This document shows, piece by piece, positions 34,838 through 45,361 of a DNA stretch of 64,000 nucleotides (position 1 is the first letter of the stretch; each line of letters starts with the position of its first letter). Where the stretch lies: positions 372,001 through 436,000 of the forward strand of contig NC_080421.1 of NCBI RefSeq assembly GCF_029873635.1. Direction: 5' to 3'. Made by a program: the position numbers and the translations under genes. Origin of the DNA: Malania oleifera. Taxonomy: Eukaryota > Streptophyta > Magnoliopsida > Santalales > Ximeniaceae. The notes below the pieces were generated by a model. The model was not told where the DNA came from, did no database searches, and saw nothing but the letters and a program-made list of their open reading frames with translations.

Positions 34838-35890
34838 AATAGCGTGAAAGCCACCATTGTACATTCATGTACTGGAAAAGGCTACCTATTACCGAGGTCT
34901 TAACTAAATAAGAAAGTAGGTGCCTTTTAAAGTGTAATAGTGTGAAAGTCGTCACTACAATGATTTTGAATTAGAGTAAGACCGTGCGGTTGTCTCAGAT
35001 TAATTGTTGTGATTGAAACTGTTAGTGTCTATTGGTAGTCAATCTTGGAATTCTAGTTTTATTTTATGCACGCGAGTTTTGCTACATTCCATTACCTTGG
35101 CTGATTTACTAAACGGTGTATAAATCTCTCAATTGATACGTAACTTGAATTAATCTGTTTCCTATGTTCCTAAACTCAATAAGCATACTTCATGGCATGT
35201 GATTTTCAAAAGTACTGGAATTACTGTTGCTACTCCTCAGGTATGAATACATTCACGTTATTTGCTACAAACTAGAAAAACGTTAGTTGGGGGTGTGATT
35301 ACGCGTCAAAGTTGCGCACTTACGCGTTTAAAAATATTAATTAAGGATTACAATTTTACTTAAATGCCTAATTACGTCCAATAATAGCGTGGAAGCTACC
35401 ATTGTACATTCATGTACTGGAAAAGGCTACCTATTACCGGGGTCTTAACTAAATAAGAAAGTGGGTGCCTTTTAAAGTATAATAGTATAAAAGCCGCCAC
35501 TACAATGATTTTGAATAAGAGAAAGACCGTGTAGTTGTCTTAGATTAATTGTTGTGATAGAAACTGTTAATGTCTATTGGTAGTCAATCTTGAAATTCTA
35601 GCCTTATTTTATGCACGCAAGCTTTGTTACATTCCATTATCTTGGCTTATTTACTAAATGGTGTATAAATCTCTCAGTTGATACGTAACTTGGATTAATC
35701 TGTTTCCTATGTTCCTAAACTCAATAAGCATATTTCATGGCATGTGATTTTCAAAAGTACTGGAATTACGGTTGCTACTCCTCAAGTATGAATACACTCA
35801 CGTTATTTGCTAGAGACTAAAAAAACGTTAGTTGGGGAGTGTGATTACGTATCAAAGTTGCGCAATTACGTGTTTAAAAACATTCATTAA
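34838..35890 (+). repeat. 545-bp tandem duplication at the end of the gag-only element
   Basis: AATAGCGTG at 34838 and 35383 mark two units that align along most of their length: ACATTCATGTACTGGAAAAG, then GGTAGTCAATCTTG, then CATGGCATGTGATTTTC, then the polypurine tract and the first bases of the LTR. Inside the first unit lies an older 98-bp repeat (TGGAAA at 34775 and 34873). Confidence 0.88.
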
Positions 35891-36063
35891 GGAGCCACCC
35901 AAACCTCACCAAAGTACGAAAACAAATTGTTCCATATGCATCTCGCTACCTTACAATGAATGAATAAATGACTAATAGTCTTATTAGACTCATTGTACTG
36001 ACTAAGGGCTTTGTAAAGCCTCACTTTTTGTAGCATATATTTTTTGTATGTTGGAGATTAATT

Positions 36064-36071
36064 GTTTTTAG
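36064..36071. repeat. Target site duplication, left (8 bp)
   Basis: GTTTTTAG, repeated without change at 37757-37764 on the far side of the hAT element. Confidence 0.88.
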
Positions 36072-37756
36072 CATGGTTTTAAATAACGGACCTTACCTAG
36101 CGTAACGGTTGTTACGTAACGGAAAATTGAGACGCCGAAACCGTTATGGACCGATATTGCGGGGGAAGAAAACTACTTGGCCATTACGCTGCCGTAACAG
36201 TCCATAATGGCCGTTACGATCCGTTACACACCGTTACAATCCGTTACAGCAGCCAGCACTTCAATTCGGCTTTTCTCCTTCAAATCCACCCAACTTTCTC
36301 ACGATTCCTAGCTTTCTTCCTCTCCCAACCACTCGTCCTTGACAGATCTACCATTCCAAAGACTGAAATCAAGAAATCGTACCTTTGATTTGTTGTTTGA
36401 AGCTGAAGAATAATAAGAAGGAACCCGTTGTTTGCAGTCAGAACACTCCCCCTCCTCCATTTCTTCAATTTCTTTGAGTTCAAAGGCTAAGATCTCCCCC
36501 CTTCGAGCAGTTGAAGGCTCGATTCCCTGTCCTAGCCTGTTCGGCAATTGCAGAACAGCCCTGCAGCAGCTCCGCCAGTCGCCACCAGCCCCACATCCCT
36601 TCTGGTCTTCAAGAGTTCTAGTCTTGGAGTGGACTCTTTTAGACTCCTCCTCCTCCAGCGCACTCTGTGTCTCTCTCTTTATTCTTGAATCTTCGGGTTC
36701 CTTTTTGTGTTTTTTTTTTTTTTTTTCTCTCTTTTGTTTCTTGTTAACTTAAATTCTTAAACTAGTATTTATTTATATATTATACTAGGTTTAGCTTTAG
36801 TTATTTTAAGTAGTTATTCATATATTATATTAGGTTTAGGGATAGGATTTGAGACTTAGGCAGTTTAATAATTAAATTAGGCTGAATAAATACCTAAAAT
36901 CCTAAATTCCTAATTGCTAAGATTTGAGAAATAAATTTAATGGTCTTAAAATAAATATATTATATATAAATAATTAATATTTTTTCTTATTCTATGATTC
37001 TTATTTTATTAATAGATGAAATATCTAATATTTTAAATTTTTAATTATTTAAAGATTTTAAATAAATACTACTTACCAAAGATTATATTTTTTTATGTAA
37101 TAAATATTTAAAATTAAAATGACTATTAATAAAATAAGAGTCATAAAATTAAAAAAATAAGGATGCAGATTATGAAGACCCTCCACGTCATTCTTTTGGG
37201 TGGTGACATGTGCTATGTTGTAAATTTCTTATATTGTCTAACCAAATCCAATTATCTCTCGATCCGTTCCTCAAAAAATCCGATTCACGCGGATTCTTCC
37301 CCCAACTAACGATTGTATTCATGTGTTCAACTATTGATACCAACCATTTTTCAAATTCATGTACGTGTATATTGAGTATTGACTCATTTCTATTAATTTA
37401 TGTCTTTACTTAACTGATTCTTCATTTTAATTACATTTCTACATATTTTTTACCCATTAATGTAGTGCAAAATATATAAAAAAAAAAAAATGACTTTTTT
37501 TGCAAACAGCGCACTAAAATTAATATAAAAGACATACTGCCTATTAAAAAGCATTTTCTGATTGAATAAAGCAGTCAAAATTCATTAAAAATCGTGTATT
37601 AATAGATTTCATGCTTATTTTTCAATTTTGGCAAGGTTGTGCATGCGTGAAAAAAATTCACAACCATTACGCCCACTTCCCGTTACGTAACACCTGTGTC
37701 TCGCGACAGTTGCAACCGTTACGCGACGTTACCTACGGCTGCAATTTAAAACCATG
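36072..37756. mobile_element. hAT-family DNA transposon, non-autonomous
   Basis: The element starts CATGGTTTTAAAT and ends ATTTAAAACCATG, a perfect 13-bp inverted terminal repeat. Imperfect similarity continues inward (GTAACGGTTG against CAACCGTTACG). Many GTAACGG/CCGTTAC words lie near both ends, and an 8-bp duplication flanks it; subterminal repeats and 8-bp duplications are hallmarks of hAT elements. The 1.7-kb interior has a GC-richer stretch (about 36250-36700) without a recognisable transposase. Confidence 0.87.
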
Positions 37757-37764
37757 GTTTTTAG
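37757..37764. repeat. Target site duplication, right (8 bp)
   Basis: GTTTTTAG, identical to 36064-36071. Confidence 0.88.
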
Positions 37765-37799
37765 ATTCCTGCTAACACAAAATTATTGTGTTCCTAGTG

Positions 37800-38580
37800 T
37801 GATAGAGAACCGCCAATGAAGAACTTTAGATGTTTATATGGTAGATAGGATTTTTGTTTCAGTTTGGTAGGATTTCTGTTTTTTTTTTTTTTTGACAAGT
37901 AAAGGGAACTTTGTTAAAGAGGCATCAAGTGATGCCCCAGCCCATGCTACACTAAATTAAGCACCCTGAAGGGTGTCACACAAATCAAAGATTTATGGTT
38001 GTGCTAGAAATTTAGTTAGTTTAGGTTATTTTGTGTATTTAAAGTACTTTGGAGTTATTTTGTAATTTCTTGTTTTCTCGGGGTTTTTTATGCTAATATG
38101 TGCTTTAGGTAGTAGTGGGTATAAATACTGGGCTTGTAGTTATTTAGCAGTTATTGACTGATTCAGATTTTCAGAATTGTTTCCCTCTCTTTCTTGCGGC
38201 CTTCTCCCTCTCCCCCTGCTTCCTTCTTCTTCCTCCTCCTTTCTTCTTCTCACTTCTTGGTCACTTCTCCTTTTGTTCTTTCTCTGTTCTGCTTATATTC
38301 TGTCTGTTCTGTTCAATGCTGTGTCTCCCTCTCTTCTCCTCCTTCCTTCTCCTTCTTTTTCCTCCTTTCTTCTTCTTCTTTCCTTCTCTTTCTTTTCTGT
38401 TCTGTTCTGCTCTTCTCTGTTCCTTCTGCTGCCAGCAGGCTATGCTCCTCCTTTTCTTCTCTATTCTTCTTCACCTCCTTCTCTTCTCTTCTTCTTTCTA
38501 CTTTTCTCTCCAATAATTCTCTCAATTCTCCCAGTTTCTGATATTTGGATGCTGTCCTACATTGTGGTGCTCTCTTAATT
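37800..38580 (+). repeat. Copia-like LTR remnant with TATA box and CT-rich leader
   Basis: A GGGTATAAATACTGGGC box near 38118 is followed by a strongly CT-rich stretch (38186-38515). This layout resembles copia LTRs, and a copia reverse-transcriptase remnant lies 0.4 kb downstream. The LTR ends were not defined. Proline-, serine- and leucine-rich open frames in the CT-rich stretch are composition artefacts. Confidence 0.35.
37879..37985 (-). mobile_element. L1 LINE 3' end
   Basis: Poly-T at 37880-37894 is the poly-A tail of a minus-strand insertion. The adjoining minus-strand sequence (TTTAACAAAGTTCCCTTTACTTGTC before the tail) is typical of plant L1 3' UTRs. The sequence GATTTCTG before and GATTTATG after may be a worn target duplication. 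Confidence 0.5.
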
Positions 38581-38939
38581 TTTTTTCAAATGCCTATTCA
38601 GATGTTTACCAAACAACTTGAAGTTTTAAACATGCAGTGCTTCAACCAAGCTCTAATTTCAAAACTAAATACTTAATTTTATCCAAGACCCCTTAGTCTA
38701 TCCTAAAGTCTCATGCCCATAAAAGGTGTAACCCGAAACGCCCCCAAAACTCTATCATACCTCCCAATGCCTATAAACTCCACTTCAAGCCACAATAATT
38801 GCACAGGCTGTATGGTGAAGAGCCGAAGAGCAATTAATTTGAACAGCTGCGCACTTAATTTTGATTGACCTGTCACCTTTGTACTAGTCAGATGTTAAAT
38901 ATGCCTGCATGTATCAGACATAGAGGAAACAGTGTATAT

Positions 38940-40430
38940 GCAGCAACATCTGGGGTTGCTCAAGCAAAGTGTAACAAGGCTTGTAAATTGCATGCGGATA
39001 TTATGCAATGTACTTGGCTTGAAAAATTTTAGCAAAAGCAATATCTGAGTTTGGCAATATACATATACGTAGTTATTCTGACTCTGTGTTCATCTAAACG
39101 AATGAGACAGTTGAGATGCAATGGTGCTTCTAGTTCTTTATGTTGATGATATCATCGTGTAGGGATCTTAGGTAGCAATTGGTTCACAATTGGAATTGGA
39201 ATTGGAGTCGGAATCGGAATTGGAATTCACTAGAATCGGAAATGGAATGTCAAATTCCTCTCTCATGTTTGGTTCGACACTGAATCGGAATCAAAATTTT
39301 ATTATAGGGTTTAGTATATATAGACGTAGAAATCATAAATGAGTCAAGTTAATATAAAAAATTGATTCAATTAATTTAACATGAAATAATAATAATATTA
39401 TAAATATATAATCGTATAATATTATTTCATTAAGTTATATAACAAATTATTTTTACAATAAACTCATTTTGACAATCATGTACTTGATTATACTTTGCGT
39501 ACTACATTTTATCATATTATTATTATTATTTTAATTATATTATTCATATTATATTTTATCTTATATTTTATAAGTATTACATTTTAATATGTAATTTATT
39601 AAATTTAAATAAAAATCGCATATACTATAACACTATAACATAATTTATTATTTAATATAAAATAATAATATAATAAACAACCAGCATAACATTATATTTT
39701 ATTTACACACTAATATTTTATTCTTTTTTTTTTATTATATAATTAGTAAAATTTACTATTATATATTTGTATTAATGATATTACTAATATTAATTTTATC
39801 TTATTTTAAGGTTATACATAATAATATAATAAATAAATAATTATACCACAATTACATCATAATATTTTATAATTTAATACTATGCTATTATTTTTTAAGA
39901 ATTATAATATTATTATATATAATATATAATATAAATATTAATAATAATAGTTAAAATATTTTAAATTATAATATATTATTATATATTTATATTTAATGAT
40001 GTCATAGTACTAATATTATTTTTTAGATTCAGGCAATATATATTATTAATTTTGTTATAATACTATTATATATAATAATATTTTAAATATTAATAATGAT
40101 AACATAATATTAATATTATTTTTAAAATTTATGTAATATATATTGTACAAAATATCATATTATAATAAATACTGCATTTTCAGGACTTAGGATTTGATTT
40201 CGAAGAAAAAGTCCAGAATCAAAATGTAAGCAAAAGTGGGGATCCCATTCTTGCATTAATGGGAATCGAAATAAGATTAACGTAAAACAAACAATAGGAA
40301 TGAGAATCAACCATTCTGGTTTCGATTCCTAGAGTTAATTCCCAATTACCAAACACCACCTTAAAGAAAATGTGGATTTCAAGTGTTGGCTTAAACCAAG
40401 GATCTGGACCCTTCAATATTTTCTTGGTAA
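38940..40430 (+). pseudogene. Copia reverse-transcriptase remnant, split by a DNA element
   Basis: The sequence ACKLHAD (normally CKL-K), then a shifted SKAISEFG-like part (about 39020-39060), then LVLYVDDIIV with the YVDD box at 39139-39150, stops at the insertion at 39171. The frame resumes at 40361 as DLKENVDFKCWLK and TLQYFLG (about 40362-40430), the region that follows YVDD in copia enzymes. Removing 39171-40360 plus one TTA joins the two parts. Confidence 0.75.
39171..40360. mobile_element. PIF/Harbinger-like (Tourist-type) element
   Basis: The ends GGTAGCAATTGGT and (reverse complement) GGTGGTGTTTGGT are inverted repeats. TTA flanks both sides (39168-39170 and 40361-40363), the usual 3-bp target of PIF/Harbinger elements. 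Near both ends are GGAATCGGAATTGG-type words and their complements. The 1.2-kb interior is AT-rich and non-coding, so the element is non-autonomous. Confidence 0.8.
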
Positions 40431-40434
40431 TGAT

Positions 40435-42360
40435 TTTTTTAAAAGTGGTTTCTTTCTTCGCATGGTTATCTCCAGAGGTGTTTCTATCCCACCATTTAGT
40501 TTTCCTTTAATATCTTCCAACTTGGAAGCAAGAACAAAGCTTTTAAAGCCTTCTAAGTGGAGTGTAGACCACTACTCCTTGATAAGCTTTCCAGATGCTT
40601 CTTCTTTTAAGCACATGTTTTCAAACTGAAAAGGAGTTGTCCCCACTTTACTCCTCTGATGTCCAACAAAAAGGGAAAGTGGCCAATGGTAGGCCTAGGG
40701 AAAAGCTTTTGGTAACCTTGAGAAAGTCCTCCTCAGCCCGTCCAGATTTAAAACCTGTCAATTCTCGAGAATGAGGGGATCTCTCTACATGGCCTAAAAT
40801 CTTTCATGTTTGCATTCTCCAATCCCCCCAAACTTCTCACAAGGGATGAGCACCATATAGAAATACCCTCCAATAACCTAAGAAGCATCTCATTTTGTTC
40901 TAACTTCATAGATATCATTCCAAATAAGTGTCTAGATGGTCCTTCACCTAGTCTGTATTCCTGAAGAGACCAGACAATGAGGAAGCTCTAGTTACGTATT
41001 CAACTAGTTCAATTGTGCCATCCTTCCTAATAACCAAGATCCCTCTAGCACCACCACTAGCCTTGAGGTAAATCCAACTACTATTGTTGTGTCTTCAGAT
41101 ATTGGTGACGAGGCTCTTGTCAAGAACATCCAACTTAGTTTCCTCTAGATAGATAGCGATCTATTTCCATTATTTAAAAAGAAGCATTTCACAACAGACC
41201 TTTTGGCCTAACTTCCAAGAAATTAGTCGTAAGGTCATAGGTCCAACAAATAACCCCTGTTGCAGCCAGCCTCCTCAGGATCTGAAAAACTCCAAAGGTT
41301 TTGTTTCCCCTCCTCTCTCCTATTCTTCTTTATTTCCTGAAATCGGCCCATAGATTTTTCTTCGAAGCCAACAAATGAGACTCCAATGTCTTTTCTCACC
41401 ACTTGACCTCTCATAGAATCCAATTAGAAACTTGGTCCTTGAATTGGTCATTGTTAGTGTCAAACAGTAGATGCATATGAATTCCTCAAAGTTTCGTGAT
41501 TACGTGTCACTAGGTTATAGTCCAAGGGTGTCTTATTACACTAGGATCAACATAGATTTAAGTTTGGGTAGAGTTGCTATAAGGAGGGTTTTTCGAAACT
41601 TTCCTAAACATCAACCAAACTCCTTTAAGAAACTTTTGAGTTGGTCATTTCCTTCTCAATTTGGTTAGAGACAAGGAGGGCTATCTCTCCTCTACAAAGG
41701 GCAGAAGGGTTGCTACAAAATGGGAGTCCAACCTCCTTAACTAAATCAGGGGGTTTGTTGGGCCAAAATTGTGAGAAAGATCAGGAGGGACTATTGGGCC
41801 TTTGCCTTTGAAGGAGTCAAAGGGCTTGGTTTGGGCTGAGGATGGGAAAATAAGTTTCGCGCCTAAGGAGAGACTCATACGAAAAGTTTTAAAGCAATTA
41901 AACTCCTTGACCCTGGGAGAGGGGGACCCATTGTTTTGTCAAAATCAAGGAAGATCCAGCTGTATGCTCATGCTAAAATCCCATAATCACTCGAACGAAA
42001 GAGTACGTTGGTGCACTCATCGTCTTCAAGCTCACCAGTTGCACAGGCTTTTCCTACGGGAGATGCTGATGCAGTGACCACACTGATGGCAGGAGCTCCC
42101 TGTCCCCATGGGACTTCTGTTCTAGGTTTCTTCAATGTGTGGAGAGTCCTTCATCATCACAGCAATCAAAGGTGAAAAACAGGTTTGTTGGCTCTTCCCT
42201 TGGGACTGAAAACAATTCGTCAACCCAATTCTCTGCAGTTGTTGAAATCCTACCCAACACCATGGAGTTAAAGCCTTCTGGAAAGCCTTCTGGTTCAGTG
42301 GATACTGGATAGTACTTGCAGGACACACATAAAGTTCTAGACCTCTTGGACACACACAAT
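40435..42360 (-). mobile_element. L1 LINE remnant
   Basis: Minus-strand motifs are FQFENMCLKEEASGKLIKE and FKSFVLASKLEDIKGKLNG (about 40490-40625), preceded by YLEETKLDVLDKSLV (about 41110-41160), all matching plant L1 endonuclease parts in order. The stretch 41235-42360 keeps coding-like minus frames (GRISTTAENWVDELFSVP and VSFVGFEEKS) that may be the end of ORF1. Many stops interrupt it, and the upstream assignment is weaker than the endonuclease part. Confidence 0.6.
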
Positions 42361-42969
42361 TCTTAACCTCACAGTTGATTAATTTTTTGTTTTAACTCTC
42401 TTTTCTTCGCTTGTACTTGGGTGCACCACCTTGGTGCCCTATTTATGAAATCTCCATTAACTGATGAAAAAAATAAAAAAAGAAAAAATGGTTGCAGCAG
42501 AAGTATATTCTATAGTCTCTAGGATAAGCATGTTGGGGGCTAAACCAGCAAATATTTCCATTTTAAAAGGTCCTTTTAAAAAGGCACAAGGGGGCCAAAC
42601 TAAGCCTAAGTGAATTCTACTAAATTATTTGCTTTATATTGCAAATAGAATAAAAAAATTACTTATATTTTCTTATTATTCGATTATTTAAAGGAATTTA
42701 TAAAAATATTATTTATAAATTGAGGGCAATAACAACATTTCATTCCCAATTCTCACATGTTCCCTCCAAATCCATTAGTTAGATTAGTAATTGTCACAAT
42801 ACGTACACTTTCTAGAATCATAATCCAGAACCAGATTTAACCAGAAATAAGAATTGTAAATGACGTGATTCGCAAATCTTTCATTCCAGGCAGTGCTTTG
42901 CAATTTCAGTTTCTTCCCCCCACCGCCACCCCCACCCCCACCAAAAGGATCAACAAAGGAGTAAGTTAC
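42361..42969 (-). other. Intron DNA next to exon 1 donor
   Basis: No coding region. It includes a CCCCACCGCCACCCCCACCCCC stretch near 42917-42939, which as open frame encodes polyglycine after the exon. The donor GTAACT begins at 42969 on the minus strand. Confidence 0.5.
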
Positions 42970-43149
42970 CTCACGACGAGAAAGCTCAGCCTTCCATGCA
43001 GCTTCGCGCTCAGCAACTTCACGCTCACGTTCCTCTATGTAACTCTGCATCTCTCTCTCCTTCATGATCCTGTCCTGTATGTCTGCATCCAGAGCTTCCT
43101 TCAACTCCTGCACGAACTTATCCACCACTGCCTTTATTCTCAGTGACAT
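42970..43149 (-). CDS. Conserved small coiled-coil protein, exon 1 (N-terminal 60 residues)
   Basis: The exon begins with MSLRIKAVVDKFVQELKEAL and continues with DIQDRIMKEREMQSYIEERE and VAEREAAWKAELSRRE: an amphipathic start followed by a highly charged helix with heptad-like spacing, so a coiled coil is likely. It ends GAG/GTAACT, a good donor in phase 0, and joins the exon at 18553 without changing the frame to give 117 residues. The polyglycine and the rest of the longer open frame are intron read-through. The function is unknown; the helix suggests a structural or partner-binding role. The gene lies on the same strand as its neighbours. Confidence 0.82.
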
Positions 43150-45081
43150 CTCACGTGAAACAAAGATGATAATGACAGATTCACCCTAAATCCCCAGATG
43201 TCTTCAGCTGCAAATACATCATATCACACACTGCTCTGCTCTGCAGCGATTTTGCTGCAACCATTAATTGAACTCGTGAGCAAGTCGATATTTCCAACAA
43301 CAATTGGCAACAAATTAAGGTATTATTCAAAAAATTAAAACTTGCGAGGCCATAAATTACCAGTTGTTTGCAGTTTGTATCCCCATTGATAGGAACCAGC
43401 ATTCGCAACGACAGTCTACAGTCTACAAATTAGTGAAGCCCACATTCAATTGCCCCAAAATGCAACCACGGAGACTCTATTTAAGAGCCAAAGACAAACC
43501 AAAAAAATAAAAAATGATGCCATTTTATGCAATACAATGCAAATGCGAAACACATCCACATAACACATCTAATATTAGTAATTTTAAGAGGCACGTGGAA
43601 GAAAATACCAATTATAATGGTCACAGAATTCTCAAGTATCTTGGAAATATTGCGCAAATTCAAAAAGAAGAGATTGAGGTATATACGATAGATAAAGTTG
43701 AGGTTGGGTATAATGAAAAGTTGTTGTGCATGCGTTATTGTATATTACGTAACGATGTACTCCAAATTTATCAGCGGTCAAGACACACAAATTAGAAATT
43801 ATCATCACTGATTTCCAACAAGCCCACAAGAAATTGATTATTACACAACAAATAAGCACCTTCATAGGCCGAGAGTTGCCTTCCAAGGAATCTCTCCAGC
43901 ACTCAAGTCAGTATATGGCAAGAGAATGATGTGAAGCTTTGTAGGATAAGTACATGCATGGTTTTAAAAAAATGAAGCAGAAGCACCTCATAGGTCAACT
44001 TGCTGCTCAAACTGGTGACATCAACATGATGTCATATATATATATATATATAATTATGTAACTATACAACAACAATAACCATGGCATTAGTCCCGCCAGA
44101 TGTGGTCGGCTACCTAAGCCCTTTCCCGCCAATTTGCGCAATCTTGGACAATATCTGATAAATGGAGAGTTGTTAAATCCAGGGTTGTTAAATCCTTACT
44201 ATCTCGTTCCAAGTTATTATAGGTCTACTCCTCTCCTTTCTACCCACACTCACATTAACTAGCTCACTCCTACTTTGCAAGAGCCAAACCATTTCAACCT
44301 ATCTTCTAACTTATCGTAATGTACTTATTCCTTAATTTATCTTTAATATACCATGCATTCATCTTAGCATTCTCATTTTGGCAATTTTTACCTATTGGAT
44401 GTATTGTTTCTTAGTGGTTGCTCAACATTCCAATCCATATAACACAATTAGCCTTATAGAGAACATATATAGGAAGCCTCGATACTAACACGAGATATTG
44501 ATATGACATGATATCAACATGATGATATGGCGTTTTGTCAAAAAGAAGGAAACGACATGATCGGGTGCAGGGATATATTAGTTAATTAAATATAATATAA
44601 AAAACATATATAAACAGAGGCATGTTTTCCTTTTAAATGAAAAAGATATTGAGGTAATAGGCATCATTCATGCTCACTTATGAATTGCATAATCATTAGC
44701 AACATATATTAGAGAACTCAAGAAACATTCATAATTCATCAACAATCAAAAAATCGTCCAAGGCTTCCAAGCTAAATACAAAAATATTTGTGCAAGTACA
44801 AATCTAACACACACAATAAGACATTCATCAACTACGCATTTTTTTCCTGAGAGTGCTCTCTCGGGTAAAGTTGCGTGAGCAGAGCTATGTGATGTCGTTC
44901 CTGCATCTAACCACCTAATAAAACTAGCAGCCCCCTCTCAGCTTTTGATTTTTGAAACACCGAAACATAAATATTAATTTCGTGCTTGGGCACTTCAAAT
45001 AGTTCAATCATACCCCACGAACTAGTAAATAAAACAGGTCAGGAGATGGAGAAAGGGAGGGAAGGAGGCCGAGGGACTCAC
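43150..45081 (-). other. Probable 5' UTR intron of the coiled-coil gene
   Basis: It lies between the coding exon and the putative leader exon. A TATTTGCAG acceptor (about 43208-43216) would leave about 60 bases of leader before the ATG. The stretch holds a TA microsatellite (about 44035-44053) and an RTE LINE fragment; the rest shows nothing recognisable. Confidence 0.4.
44066..44465 (-). mobile_element. RTE LINE 3' fragment
   Basis: A short CAACAACAA tail (44066-44075), then ATTAGTCCCGCCAGATGTGG, CCCGCCAATTTGCGCAATC and CAACATTCCAATCCATATAAC, follow the order of 13776-14200 in the full-length RTE element, with many changes. It is a strongly truncated and older copy. Confidence 0.78.
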
Positions 45082-45275
45082 GTTGAGCAAAGAAGAGCCT
45101 TAAACCTTCGAGAGAGAAAAGCTTCAAGTCTTCGAGCCTTCAACAGAAGCCAAGATCGTCGTCGATTAAGGCCGAGATGTCCGGCAAGCGGAGCAAAGAA
45201 CGATAGGAGGCTAGGAGAGAGGTGCAGAGGGCTGGGACTGGGAGGATGGGGACGCAAGTGCTGTTAGGGTTATTC
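45082..45275 (-). promoter_or_regulatory. Putative leader exon and core promoter of the coiled-coil gene
   Basis: On the minus strand a GC-richer stretch ends CTCAAC/GTGAGT, a strong donor (45082/45081). Just upstream of its start is a telo-box AACCCTAA (45264-45271). About 33 bp beyond that is TATAATA (45304-45310), a fair spacing for TATA box to start site. It contains no long frame, as expected for a leader. It is 50 bp from the left end of the neighbouring chromovirus. Confidence 0.42.
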
Positions 45276-45356
45276 TAGTCATTCCTTGCTCAACCTGCTC
45301 GTCTATTATAACGTGTCCCGGAGACAAAATAACTCAATTAATTTCTAAGTATGGCC

Positions 45357-45361
45357 ACAAG
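45357..45361. repeat. Target site duplication, left (ACAAG)
   Basis: ACAAG directly before the 5' LTR is repeated directly after the 3' LTR at 49551-49555. Confidence 0.88.

Larger units (their letters stand above)
30744..35382 (+). mobile_element. Gag-only (non-autonomous) LTR retrotransposon
   Basis: A long 5' LTR, a primer-binding-like site, a decayed gag and a long non-coding region ending in a polypurine tract are followed by only about 90 bp of 3' LTR. The LTR start TGATTAC(A/G)CGTCAAA and the following TTAATTAAGGATTACAATTT are shared at 30746 and 35297. No protease, reverse transcriptase or integrase is present, so movement would need proteins from a related Ty3/gypsy element. Confidence 0.7.
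18554..42969 (-). other. 24.4-kb intron of the coiled-coil gene
   Basis: It is bounded on the minus strand by the donor GAG/GTAACT (at 42969) and the acceptor TTTTCCAG (at 18554). It contains at least one gypsy element, a gag-only LTR element, two hAT-like elements, a PIF-like element, copia and L1 remnants and several MITEs. No further exon is needed to keep the protein in phase. The stretch 18554-19440 holds no recognisable feature. Confidence 0.72.

Noticed and set aside
38154-38578. Three overlapping open frames of 115-133 codons rich in Leu, Ser, Pro and Phe
   Set aside because: All lie in a CT-rich stretch; overlapping frames with such composition are expected from low complexity. No domain or codon preference was seen.
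42784-42969. Extension of exon 1 into a polyglycine stretch
   Set aside because: A strong donor site ends the exon at 42970, and the downstream part does not fit the conserved protein, whose next residues are at 18553.
43514-43795. 93-codon open frame with C-x-C and H-rich part, considered as a BED zinc finger
   Set aside because: The cysteine and histidine spacing does not fit a BED finger, and no transposase follows.
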